Position numbers and translations under genes: made by a program. This document shows, in pieces, positions 36,704-45,635 of a stretch of 64,000 nucleotides of DNA (the stretch's first letter is position 1; each line of letters begins with the position of its first letter). The stretch is from contig NZ_JAMYFE010000027.1 of assembly GCF_024129865.1 (NCBI RefSeq), forward strand, positions 1-64,000. The letters are read 5' to 3'. The notes below the pieces were generated by a model. That model searched no databases, was not told the origin of the DNA, and saw nothing but the letters and a program-made list of their open reading frames with translations. The DNA comes from Stieleria tagensis. Its GTDB lineage: Bacteria; Planctomycetota; Planctomycetia; Pirellulales; Pirellulaceae.

Positions 36704-38818
36704 TTAGCCTGCGTTCTCGGTGTCGACGGATGTCAGCGGCGGCGTGAACTCCGTCGTCGGATCGGCTGGATTGAATAGCCGTTCGTCATTTCCCGTTGGT
36801 TCGTCGTTTTCCATGGGAACTTCATTTTCCATCGGAATTAGTGACTGGTTGGGCATGGCCGTTCCGGTCGACTGAATGGCCGATGGGTCAAATGCTTGGC
36901 GGGTGATCGGCGCAGACATTTGTACGTCGGAGGGGTCACGTCGAGGTGTTAGGAACAGGCCTTTTTCATAGGCATCGCGTGTCGCACCGGCTTCCCAGGG
37001 GCCTTCGGCCAGTTGGATCTGGTTGTAGGCCAATAGCGATCCTTTCTGGCGATGCAAGTCGCGGATCGAAAGGTTGTAGTTGGCGAGCGAGCGATAAAAC
37101 TGAATCTCGCTTTCAACCACCGCTCGCTGTGCTTGAAGAAAGAAGTTGATATTGTCTTCGCCCTCTACATACCGACTGCGTAGCACATTGACTTGATCGC
37201 GGTCGGATTCATATCGGTTGTAGTTTGTTTCCAATAGCTGGTAGGTGACATCGATGTTTCTGGCAGCATCCGAAAGATCATGGCTGATTTTCAGTTCGGT
37301 TTCGGCCAGGATCGCGCGGTCACGCTGCACTCCCAGTTTTGCATTGGCGACCGCCACGGCGGCTCTGCGAAGTCCCACCGGCAACACAAACTCCACTCCG
37401 GCCTGCCATTCTTGAAACTGCTTGTCTTTGATCGAGGTGTACAAGCCGTCGGTTGAAAAATTACTGTCATCACCAATCAGGTGATCTCCGAGGCCTTGGA
37501 AGCGGTACAGACCGACAAAGTCCAGTTGCGGGCGTTTGTTTAAGCGAGCGGCATACAATTCCAGTTCTCGCTGTTTAACCTGGAACCGCTGACGACGCAC
37601 TTCGACCCGTCGATCGAGTGCTTGGGAGAGCGCCGATGCCCAGTCAAAAACAACCTTGGAATCGATCGGATTGGTGATCGGTTTGATCAGTTTGCCATCG
37701 GTCGCGGGCATTCCCAACAGATAGCGCAGTCGCTGTTCCTGGGCATACAATCCGGTCGGACCGGCCAACTGTGCTTGAACATTGGCCTGGAACTGGAAGT
37801 ACTGTGACCGGGCTTGCGCCTCTTCGTCTTGACGCCCGGCTCCCACGTCGAGACGTGCTTTTTGGTATTGATAGGTTTTCAGCGCCGCTTCGCGTCCTTT
37901 GACGAAAACTTCCAGTTCTCGGTAGGCGATGAACAAATCCCAATACGCTTGTTCGACATCCGCCACCAATCCGATCACGGAGTTCTCGAAGTCGGCCAGG
38001 GCAACGTCTTCGTTGATTCTGGCGATCAGCACCCCATTGTATTGACCGGGAATAATCGCGTTGCCGACGATTCGGTTGTATTGCAGTCCGGCGCCACGCA
38101 AAATCGGTTGACGCCATTCCGCTTCGACCCATCCGGTGAAGGTACTGGGGAAGATCTGGTTTTCGGCGTTCACGTTGTAGTGCGAGTAGTTCACGATGTG
38201 CCGCAACGAGAACGTCGAACCGAGCGCGGTCCGTTTTTGTAATTCGCCAGTGAATGCAGCGTTGTTGCTATCGGAAGCCGACGGGAACGCATTGGGCAAA
38301 CCGGAAAATGCCGGGCGAAAGACGTTTGGTCGATCGGTACGCGACCAGTTGAGCGCCTGGGTGTACTGAGCATCAAATGCCGACAACGCCGCTTCGGTAC
38401 CCTGCTGAGACGATGCGATATCACCGGGGTCATAGACCGTTGACGTGGCCAGGGGCGTCGTCACACTCGTGTTCAGCGAACGAATGACGGGACTGTTCCG
38501 CATCGCCATCGCCACCGCCTCTTCGAGCGGCAAATCCAATGTCGGCAACTTGGACGGATCCTCTAGCGACAGTGGTTGAGTCGTCGCTTGGGCAGCGATC
38601 GTCACTGGCGTTGCACATTCGGCCACCTCGGGATACTCGATCGACAATCCTTCCGATTGGTGATACGAGGTCGTGGTGTCGTGTGGACCGGGACCGATTC
38701 GGTCCAAAATGCTGCACCCCAGGGTTGCGGGCACGGTGGACGCAAACGCTAGCGTTGCAATGAAGGCGCGTAGTCGTCCACGTTTGATCTGTTTGGAAGA
38801 TTCGTTCAGCTTCTTCAT
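36704..38818 (-). CDS. TolC-family outer-membrane efflux protein
   Basis: A 704-residue protein. The start at ATG 38818 gives a basic N-terminus (MKKLNESSKQIKRGRLR) and a hydrophobic segment ending TVPATLGCS, a possible but imperfect lipobox. The mature part has the TolC/OEP duplicated helical hairpins: LPLEEAVAMAMRNSP opening the first, QALDRRVEVRRQRFQVKQRELELYAARLNKRPQLD opening the second. The family usually measures 450-500 residues; extra length lies at the N-terminal region and in a Pro/Thr/Asn-rich tail. It is convergent with the RND operon, and is the likely outer-membrane partner by proximity. Confidence 0.88.
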   Translation of the reverse strand: MKKLNESSKQIKRGRLRAFIATLAFASTVPATLGCSILDRIGPGPHDTTTSYHQSEGLSIEYPEVAECATPVTIAAQATTQPLSLEDPSKLPTLDLPLEEAVAMAMRNSPVIRSLNTSVTTPLATSTVYDPGDIASSQQGTEAALSAFDAQYTQALNWSRTDRPNVFRPAFSGLPNAFPSASDSNNAAFTGELQKRTALGSTFSLRHIVNYSHYNVNAENQIFPSTFTGWVEAEWRQPILRGAGLQYNRIVGNAIIPGQYNGVLIARINEDVALADFENSVIGLVADVEQAYWDLFIAYRELEVFVKGREAALKTYQYQKARLDVGAGRQDEEAQARSQYFQFQANVQAQLAGPTGLYAQEQRLRYLLGMPATDGKLIKPITNPIDSKVVFDWASALSQALDRRVEVRRQRFQVKQRELELYAARLNKRPQLDFVGLYRFQGLGDHLIGDDSNFSTDGLYTSIKDKQFQEWQAGVEFVLPVGLRRAAVAVANAKLGVQRDRAILAETELKISHDLSDAARNIDVTYQLLETNYNRYESDRDQVNVLRSRYVEGEDNINFFLQAQRAVVESEIQFYRSLANYNLSIRDLHRQKGSLLAYNQIQLAEGPWEAGATRDAYEKGLFLTPRRDPSDVQMSAPITRQAFDPSAIQSTGTAMPNQSLIPMENEVPMENDEPTGNDERLFNPADPTTEFTPPLTSVDTENAG

Positions 38819-38997
38819 CAGTCTCTGCCGCGATGGGTGGCCGGCCGATCTGGTGCATTCCCTAAGAAACGCACGAGCCTGCCATTGGGTCGAATTGGTG
38901 TAAGTCCTATCGACCATCAACCCGGCAAAACTGGAACAACCGGCCGTCGATTCCTGGCCTGGAAGTTGACCTAACCGGCAAAGTCAACCATCCGCAG

Positions 38998-40251
38998 TCA
39001 AACTGGCGCGGTTCTGACGGTCCTGACTGCATCCACTTCTGACGCGGCGAGTCGGGCTGCTGCTGGACCACCAAATCGTTGGGCTACCTGGCCGGCGGAA
39101 ACGGCAAAGTTCGGATCGCCTAAAACTCGCTCGAGCGCGTTGGCCAATTCGCGGTCCTTTCGCAACCAGATGCCGCATCCCAACCGCTCGACTCTGGCCG
39201 CATTGTCGAATTGATCAAATGCCATTGGGCGTACCACTTGAGGGATCCCACAGCGCAAGGATTGGGACGTTGTGCCGACGCCACCATGATGAACGATTGC
39301 CGAACATTCCGGCAATAGTTTTCCGAGTGGCACGTAGCCCAGCGTTTGCACTCCCGCCGGAAGTGATTTGGGAAAACATTCCGGATGGCCACTCAATAAC
39401 AATCCGGCCCGACCCAAATCATGGCAAACGTTAGCGGCGCGGGTGAAGAATTCACGGCTATGTTGATTCGCGGTTCCGCCGGTAAACACGATCGGCCGAT
39501 TTGCTGGGGCGGCAACTGGTAAATCACTGCCATCATCCAGCGGGAATCCGACGTGTCGTAGCTGTGGCAGCAAGGTTTGCGTCGCCGGCGCAAACCAGGC
39601 CGGGTACATCGCCAGTACTCGATCAGGCGACAACCACCAATGATCCAGAATGCGACGAATCGCCGGCAAACCATGCGAACGACGGAGCCGATTAATCGAA
39701 CCCCCTAACAGCCGGTCGAGCACCACAGCATCGCCCAACCAATAGGCCAAACTAAACGTGTACCGATTCGCTGTGGGTTCAAGACGCCAGGGTGTTAATC
39801 GCGCCGGTTCGCTGGGCGTTCGTAACATTACTGGCGACAAATGCACATCGACCAGCGGCGTCGACGGATCAAGATCCCGGTAAACACGTGACGCAAAATC
39901 CAGTGGATGCGATACCAACACCGTGCGGCCTGGGCGGTGCAAGCTGCGAATCAAGTCGAAATGTGGCAACAAAAAATGTGCGGCGACCCCGCGCAGTACT
40001 TTGGCCATTCCGCGAACCGGTTTCCAAACTGCCGGGTCGGCCATCACTTGATCAAACTGTTCTTGGTCGATCAAAGCATAGGGATCCAATCCGGCCGCCT
40101 GCGCGATGGCCGTGTAGGGCGCCGCCAATGAAATCGCAACGTCGTAGCCAATCGCTTTCAATTCGCGACCGACAGCAATCATCGGATTGACATCACCGCG
40201 CGAACCCGGCGCGGACAGAATTGCCAAAGGCCGGCTATCGGTCGATTTCAT
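38998..40251 (-). CDS. Glycosyltransferase of the MGT/UGT (GT1) type
   Basis: A 417-residue GT-B fold enzyme. The N-terminal Rossmann domain begins LAILSAPGSRGDVNPMIAVGREL (the family Gly-Asp-x-x-P). The C-terminal nucleotide-sugar domain has PIVFTGGTANQHSREFF and AIVHHGGVGTTSQSLRCGIPQVVRPMAFDQFDNA, the donor-binding His-Gly-Gly motif. Such enzymes glycosylate lipids, sterols or small metabolites. The start ATG 40251 overlaps the end of the sigma54 activator gene by 17 bases, so the two are co-transcribed and translationally linked. Acceptor unknown. Confidence 0.88.
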   Translation of the reverse strand: MKSTDSRPLAILSAPGSRGDVNPMIAVGRELKAIGYDVAISLAAPYTAIAQAAGLDPYALIDQEQFDQVMADPAVWKPVRGMAKVLRGVAAHFLLPHFDLIRSLHRPGRTVLVSHPLDFASRVYRDLDPSTPLVDVHLSPVMLRTPSEPARLTPWRLEPTANRYTFSLAYWLGDAVVLDRLLGGSINRLRRSHGLPAIRRILDHWWLSPDRVLAMYPAWFAPATQTLLPQLRHVGFPLDDGSDLPVAAPANRPIVFTGGTANQHSREFFTRAANVCHDLGRAGLLLSGHPECFPKSLPAGVQTLGYVPLGKLLPECSAIVHHGGVGTTSQSLRCGIPQVVRPMAFDQFDNAARVERLGCGIWLRKDRELANALERVLGDPNFAVSAGQVAQRFGGPAAARLAASEVDAVRTVRTAPV

Positions 40252-42061
40252 ATTCGCTGATCTTGCGATAGGCCGTCGCCCGACTAATCCCCAGCAGCTT
40301 TGCCGCCTCGGGAACACTGCCCTTGGTGCGTTTGAGCGCTTTGCTGATCAATCGTTTTTCCCACTCGTCGATGCGAAAGGTATCCAATTGACTAACGCCT
40401 GCGTCACGCAATCCTAAATCGTCGGGCATGATCTGTTCATTGTCGGCCATCACGATGGCACTGTCGATCACATTTCGCAATTGGCGGACATTGCCAGGCC
40501 ACATGTAATCGTGCATCCGTTTGCGAGCCGAATCGGACAGTCGCAATTTGGCACGTCCATGTTGCAATCGGAAATGGTCCAAAAAGTGATCGATCAACAG
40601 ATCCAGATCGTCGCCGCGCTCACGCAGCGGAGGCAAAAACAATTCGAACACGCTGAGCCGATAGAACAGATCCTCGCGAAATCGTTTGGCACGAACAAAT
40701 TCAGCCAGATCGCGATTTGTCGCCGCGATCACACGTACGTCCACATCGACCTCTTGAGTCCCCCCGACGGGCAAGAACGGGTGGCCTTCCAAAATTCGCA
40801 ACAATTTGGCTTGGCCCTCCAAGGTGAGTTCACCGATTTCGTCCAGGAACAAAGTTCCGGTATGGGCCTGTTGGAACCAGCCTTCGTGGTCTTTGTCAGC
40901 ACCGGTGAACGAGCCTTTCTTGTGACCGAACAACTGGCTTTCGATCAGTTCGGCGGGAATCGCGGCGCAATTGACGGTCAACATTGGACGTTTGGATCGA
41001 GCGCTGTGACGGTGCACCGCTCGGGCCACCAGTTCCTTGCCACATCCGCTTTCACCACGAATCAACACACTGCCGTTGGCTTTGGCGATGCGACCGATTC
41101 GCTCTTTCAATTTGATCATCACCGGGCTTTCCCCGATCAGTTCGTCGGTGTCAGCGTTGCGTTTGGCGATTTGCTGCGCCTCGACACGCAGCGAGTCATG
41201 CTGCATCGCGCGGTCCAACCCGACCGCCAACAACCGCGCCGCTGCGATGGCTAATTCAAAATCAAATTTATTGAACGAGGGACGATCACGGTACAGGTGC
41301 AGGATCCCCAGGTTTGTTTCGTTGGTATCCAGCGGCACAAAAATCGCGTCGGACCACTTTGATTTTGCCGGCAATTTATCCGACACCTCAAGGTCACCCG
41401 GGCGATGATCGTTCACCCAAATCGCTTCCCCTTCACCGACCACCCGCCGCAACAGCGCTTTGCTGACATGAACTTTGTCGACGTGTTCTTGTGGGATCAC
41501 CTTGTGCGGTCGCTGTCGCCCGTCACCAAGATCCAGAGACAATCCAACCGCGTCGGCGCTGGTGCGATCGCGCAACAGTTGCAACACCGAATCGATCACG
41601 TCTTCTGGATTTTCCAATCGCAATAGCGACAGACTCAGCAGATACAAATCGACCAGATAACCCGCATGCGCGATCTCCTGCATCGGGTCTTCGGCAAAGG
41701 CTTCGGTTGCCATCGAGACGTCTTGGATGACGGTTTGAAACGCCGACTCAGGCTCCACGCCGTCTGTCGATGGCGTCACAAAACGGATTTCGGTGCCACC
41801 GATCGTGATCAGTGTCTGGTCAACCAATTGGGCTGTGTCAATTTTTTGGCCATTGACCAGGGTGCCGTTGCGACTGCCCGTGTCCCGCACCTGCCAGGCG
41901 CCCTCGTCGTAGAACACCACCGCATGAAAGCGACTGCAAACCGGATCCGACAGCAGGATGTCGCAGCGAGCCCCGCGGCCGACATGCATCGGTCGTTCGG
42001 GGTCAAGCGGAAAATGCCGACCCTGTTCAGGCCCTGTTTGGACCGCTAAATAGGCGAGCAT
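40235..42061 (-). CDS. Sigma54-dependent activator with FHA and GAF domains
   Basis: A 608-residue regulator. Order: FHA domain (about 25-95, with GRG, SRFH, and TGSRNGTLVNG), GAF-like domain (about 145-290), AAA+ domain with Walker A GESGCGKE (336-343), GSFTGA (383-388, the sigma54 contact loop with Ser for Ala) and TLFLDEIGEL, and a Fis-type helix-turn-helix at the end (SVPEAAKLLGISRATAYRKI). It should remodel sigma54 polymerase after binding a phosphothreonine partner and a small ligand. The glycosyltransferase is its only co-operonic gene; cstA upstream is on the same strand with a 96-base gap. Confidence 0.93.
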   Translation of the reverse strand: MLAYLAVQTGPEQGRHFPLDPERPMHVGRGARCDILLSDPVCSRFHAVVFYDEGAWQVRDTGSRNGTLVNGQKIDTAQLVDQTLITIGGTEIRFVTPSTDGVEPESAFQTVIQDVSMATEAFAEDPMQEIAHAGYLVDLYLLSLSLLRLENPEDVIDSVLQLLRDRTSADAVGLSLDLGDGRQRPHKVIPQEHVDKVHVSKALLRRVVGEGEAIWVNDHRPGDLEVSDKLPAKSKWSDAIFVPLDTNETNLGILHLYRDRPSFNKFDFELAIAAARLLAVGLDRAMQHDSLRVEAQQIAKRNADTDELIGESPVMIKLKERIGRIAKANGSVLIRGESGCGKELVARAVHRHSARSKRPMLTVNCAAIPAELIESQLFGHKKGSFTGADKDHEGWFQQAHTGTLFLDEIGELTLEGQAKLLRILEGHPFLPVGGTQEVDVDVRVIAATNRDLAEFVRAKRFREDLFYRLSVFELFLPPLRERGDDLDLLIDHFLDHFRLQHGRAKLRLSDSARKRMHDYMWPGNVRQLRNVIDSAIVMADNEQIMPDDLGLRDAGVSQLDTFRIDEWEKRLISKALKRTKGSVPEAAKLLGISRATAYRKISEYEIDR

Positions 42062-42157
42062 GAGTCATTCACGTCGATGGAATAAGGACCGGTCGGTGGC
42101 AGGGCGCTCGTCGCCCTGAGAACACCTATGATAGGCCGAATCTCATTTTAAGACTAG

Positions 42158-44026
42158 TCAGTTTGCTGTCACAGCGTCCGGTCGGTCCCGTTCCGATTCG
42201 ATTGGCGGTTCCAACACGCCACGGCACTGATTCCAAACCATTGCGCCTTCGACCACCATCCAGACCTGCAGTGCCAGAATCGAAAATCCAAACACGATCA
42301 GCACAATGTTTCTCTCGGGGATCCAGTTTTCGAACAGGTCGTAAGTGATCGCCCAAGCCGGCATCAGCAGCATGACAAACATCGGCAGCATCACGGCCGC
42401 CAGCGGCTTGCTGCGGCGGGCCAAGAAAATCACGGCGACCATCAGAGCCAACCCGGCCAACAATTGATTGGTAGCGCCGAATAAGGGCCACAACACCAGT
42501 CCGCCTTTGCCGGGGCTGTCGCCGGCAAAAATTGCAATCGCAAGCGCGATCACGACTGCGATCCCCGAGGCGACGTACTTATTGGCCAATGGACGCATGT
42601 TGGCCGACAATGCTAACTCGCTGATCACGTAGCGCTGAAGCCGCGTGGCTGTGTCCAAGGTGGTGGCGGCAAAACAGGCAACCAATACAGCCATGGTGGC
42701 AATCGCCAAACGTAGTGGAATCCCCAACGTGGTCAGAAAGTTTGCCCCGCCGTCGACGAACGCGCGCAGCTTTTTCGCCAAATTCTGTTGCTTCCACCCG
42801 GCATCGGGATCACCATCGGCGCCCGTGCGGTAATACTCGCGCCAGGCATCCCGGCCGACGACATCACCGCGCTGGATATTGACGACCGATCGAGCCGCCG
42901 CACCTTCGCCGACGATGTTGGTCGTTCGGCTGAGCGCTCCCATGCCGACCCCCGCCGAACAGGCAAGGATGACCAGCACCGCCAACATGCCTTCGAGCAA
43001 CATGCTGCCATAGCCGACGGCCTGTGCGTCACTCGCTTTCTCCAGTTGTTTGCTAGTCGTGCCACTACTGACCAAGCAATGAAAACCGCTACAGGCACCA
43101 CACGCGATCGTAATGAACAGAAACGGGAACATACTCGGTGCGTCGGCGGGGACTTCACTGGCGATCATCGGTGCCGATGTCGCCAAGTCCGCCTGGCCGG
43201 TCAAGGATGCCAGTCCCAGTCCACCAATTAACAATGCCAACGCCACAAACAATTGCAAACTGTTGATGTAATCTCGCGGTTGCAGCAGTAACCACACCGG
43301 CAACACCGATGCGATAAACGCGTAGATCAACAGCAGGATGGTCCAGACCACGGTCGGTGTCCAAAGCCAACTGCCGGTCGGCAAATACGGCGCCAAATCC
43401 AGTGGCAGGTAGTAGGCACCGACATAGACCGCGACGTACAACGCCCCCAAACCAATCAGACTGGGCAGTACCAATCCACCGCCGTAGCGATAACGCACTC
43501 CGATCATGACCGCGATCGGCATCGCAATCCAAACGCTCAGCACCGATTCCGGATAGATCGCAAAGATGCTGGCGATCACTAGACCAAACACGGCCAGCAC
43601 CACCGACAATGCCAGTGCCAGCACGATCAGGAACAACACCTTGGCGCGAGGGGAAATCAACCTGCCGGCGGATTGTCCAATGGTTTGCCCTTTATTTCGA
43701 ATCGAGATCACCAACGCGGACAAGTCGTGAACGCCGCCGATCAAAATCGATCCAAACACCACCCACAGCAATGCCGGCAACCAGCCCCAAAAGACGGCCA
43801 AGGCCGGTCCGACGATCGGTCCGGTTCCCGCGATGCTGGTGAAATGGTGACCAAAAACGATCGACTTTTTGGTCGGGATGAAATCCACATCGTCACGGCA
43901 TTCTTCGCTGGGCATCACCGCATCGTCGGTCAGCGAGAACAAACGCCGCGCCAACCAGCGGCCATAGGTGTGGTAAGCGACCAGAAATCCGACCATCGAC
44001 AGGACGGCAACGATAAGAGTGCTCAT
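42158..44026 (-). CDS. cstA: Carbon starvation protein CstA-like transporter
   Basis: A 622-residue polytopic membrane protein of the CstA/BtsT family. Typical blocks include PTKKSIVFGHHFTSIAGTGPIVGPALAVFWGW near the N-terminus, GGVHDLSALVISIRNKGQTIG, and CFAATTLDTATRLQRYVISEL in the C-terminal half. Members take up peptides or pyruvate under starvation. About 15 membrane helices can be counted. It starts 200 bases from the cobalamin riboswitch on the opposite strand, so its promoter region is shared with that of the corrinoid operon. Confidence 0.94.
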   Translation of the reverse strand: MSTLIVAVLSMVGFLVAYHTYGRWLARRLFSLTDDAVMPSEECRDDVDFIPTKKSIVFGHHFTSIAGTGPIVGPALAVFWGWLPALLWVVFGSILIGGVHDLSALVISIRNKGQTIGQSAGRLISPRAKVLFLIVLALALSVVLAVFGLVIASIFAIYPESVLSVWIAMPIAVMIGVRYRYGGGLVLPSLIGLGALYVAVYVGAYYLPLDLAPYLPTGSWLWTPTVVWTILLLIYAFIASVLPVWLLLQPRDYINSLQLFVALALLIGGLGLASLTGQADLATSAPMIASEVPADAPSMFPFLFITIACGACSGFHCLVSSGTTSKQLEKASDAQAVGYGSMLLEGMLAVLVILACSAGVGMGALSRTTNIVGEGAAARSVVNIQRGDVVGRDAWREYYRTGADGDPDAGWKQQNLAKKLRAFVDGGANFLTTLGIPLRLAIATMAVLVACFAATTLDTATRLQRYVISELALSANMRPLANKYVASGIAVVIALAIAIFAGDSPGKGGLVLWPLFGATNQLLAGLALMVAVIFLARRSKPLAAVMLPMFVMLLMPAWAITYDLFENWIPERNIVLIVFGFSILALQVWMVVEGAMVWNQCRGVLEPPIESERDRPDAVTAN

Positions 44027-44227
44027 GGGCAGTGCAGCAGGGCAGCAAAACGGCGGGGAGGATCGGGGGAGCGAAAATCGCGGGCGAATATGTCCGTCCG
44101 CCCTGGAAGTCTACTCGATTGTCGCACGGTTGTCGTTTCAACGAGCGAACTGGGGATCAGACGCACCGAAAGAGTCGTTGACGATTGACGCTGGTTCGAC
44201 GATATTGGCAGCGTTCTAGGTGACGAG
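44027..44227. other. Divergent promoter region cstA / corrinoid operon
   Basis: About 200 bases that must hold the leftward promoter of cstA and the rightward promoter of the riboswitch-led transcript. No convincing -35/-10 pair could be picked by eye and no gene is present. Confidence 0.45.
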
Positions 44228-44415
44228 CGATTGGTCTCAATGGCTCGCGAACAGGGAACTCCGGTGAAATTCCGGGACGGTCCGGCCGCTGTATTCCGCT
44301 GGCAACCTTAATCGGGTTGCATCCGTCGCTCCTTCTATTGAAGAGCCATTGCTGGTGATCCACCGGCGAGAAGGCTGTGAGTGACGGAAACGGTGGTGAG
44401 TCAGAAGACCTACCT
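44228..44415 (+). promoter_or_regulatory. Cobalamin (adenosylcobalamin) riboswitch
   Basis: The core of the B12 aptamer is clear: AGGGAACTCCGGTGAAATTC then CCGGGACGG and CCGCTGTAT (44252-44294), the B12 box GCCATTG (44345-44351, consensus GCCACTG), and GAGTCAGAAGACC (44398-44410) closing the structure. The P1 helix pairs GGTCT (44233-44237) with AGACC (44406-44410). It lies 170 bases ahead of the DUF1559 gene and the cobQ...cobC operon, which it should switch off when coenzyme B12 is plentiful. Whether it works on translation or termination is not clear; no T-tract terminator was found in the 170 bases. Confidence 0.95.
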
Positions 44416-44585
44416 GGAACAAGGTGACTTCGTGCCCTCTCGGATTGGGGCGGTCATTGCGATCACGCGACCATGGAGGTTGCCTGATCGGGTTCCCATT
44501 CTCTGCCGTCGCTCATTCGACGTCGATTGCAATTCTGATTCGGCCGCTGGCACGTGTTGCAATCAAGCACTGTGGACAAATCATC
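44416..44585 (+). other. Leader between riboswitch and first gene
   Basis: 170 bases forming the expression platform. It has no intrinsic terminator, which favours control of ribosome access. An open frame runs through it into the DUF1559 gene, but it encodes no recognisable sequence before the pseudopilin signal. Confidence 0.4.
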
Positions 44586-45608
44586 ATGAAAAGACCCCCT
44601 TCCCCTTTTACGCTGCGTTGTGGTTTTACGCTGGTTGAGTTGCTGGTGGTGATCGCCATCATTGGCATTTTGGTCGGGCTGACGCTGCCGGCGGTGCAAG
44701 CGGCGCGCGAAGCGGCGCGGCGGATGCAATGCAGCAACCATCTCAAACAGATCGGGCTGGCACTTCATAACTATGAATCCGCATTCCGCGTCTGGCCGGC
44801 TCAATCCACCGGTCCGGGCCCGGGGGCTCAGTTTTGTGCCCGACGGGGAAGTTGGTTCACCGCGATTTTGCCATTTTACGAACAGGATGGATTGTTCCAG
44901 TCGTTTGACCCTAGCAAACACTGGCACGATCCGGAAAACGAAGCGGCGGTGATGACGGAGGTCCCGGTGCTGCGCTGTCCGTCGGTCCCCGATCGTCCCG
45001 GGTTTGAATGGACGGTGTTGGTGGACTACCCCAGTCCGACGGCCACGTCACCAACCTATGTGCCACGCGATTTTTACTACGGTGCAACCACGGACTATGC
45101 CAATGTCGGTGGGATCGGAACGCAGCTCAACGCGTCGTTGCCGCGGTCGTCGCAAATCGCAGATCCGCGAAACTGTGGCATCTTGAAGACGACCGCCGTC
45201 AAATTGGCGGATGTCCTGGACGGATTGTCCAACACGATCCTATTGGTCGAATCTGCCGGACGGCCACAGTTGTATCAAAACGGACGACTGGTCGGTGACG
45301 GCACAACGCCAAAAACGTGGAGTGGTTCCTCCAGCGTGACGCGTCCCTTTCCGACCGGAGGGGTTTGGGCCAGCCACAACAAAGGCTTTTTAATTGACGG
45401 TGCTCAGCCCGATGGAAACACGCTGCTGCGCCCCGGCACGTGCTCGATCAATTGCAGTAACGACAACGAGGTCTACTCGTTTCATGTCGGTGGCGCGTAC
45501 GTCTTGATGGCGGATGGTGCGGTACGTTTCGTTACCGCTTCGATGCCGATTGAGCAACTGGTGGCACTTGTCAGTCGCAATGGTCACGAAATCGCTCACA
45601 TCGAGTAA
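44586..45608 (+). CDS. DUF1559 pseudopilin-like protein, first gene of corrinoid operon
   Basis: A 340-residue planctomycete-type protein. ATG 44586 leads into the prepilin cleavage/methylation signal CGFTLVELLVVIAIIGILVG, with cleavage expected after the Gly. The DUF1559 core follows (QAAREAARRMQCSNHLKQIG, LHNYESAF) and ends with the H-x9-DG motif HVGGAYVLMADGAVRF. Genomes of this group have very many copies, thought to be exported or surface pseudopilins of unknown function. It is unusual here in being the first gene behind a B12 riboswitch and only 27 bases before cobQ. A role in presenting or capturing corrinoids at the envelope is only an inference. Confidence 0.9.
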   Translation: MKRPPSPFTLRCGFTLVELLVVIAIIGILVGLTLPAVQAAREAARRMQCSNHLKQIGLALHNYESAFRVWPAQSTGPGPGAQFCARRGSWFTAILPFYEQDGLFQSFDPSKHWHDPENEAAVMTEVPVLRCPSVPDRPGFEWTVLVDYPSPTATSPTYVPRDFYYGATTDYANVGGIGTQLNASLPRSSQIADPRNCGILKTTAVKLADVLDGLSNTILLVESAGRPQLYQNGRLVGDGTTPKTWSGSSSVTRPFPTGGVWASHNKGFLIDGAQPDGNTLLRPGTCSINCSNDNEVYSFHVGGAYVLMADGAVRFVTASMPIEQLVALVSRNGHEIAHIE

Positions 45609-45635
45609 CCGCCAGATGCACCTTCGAGAAAGCGT

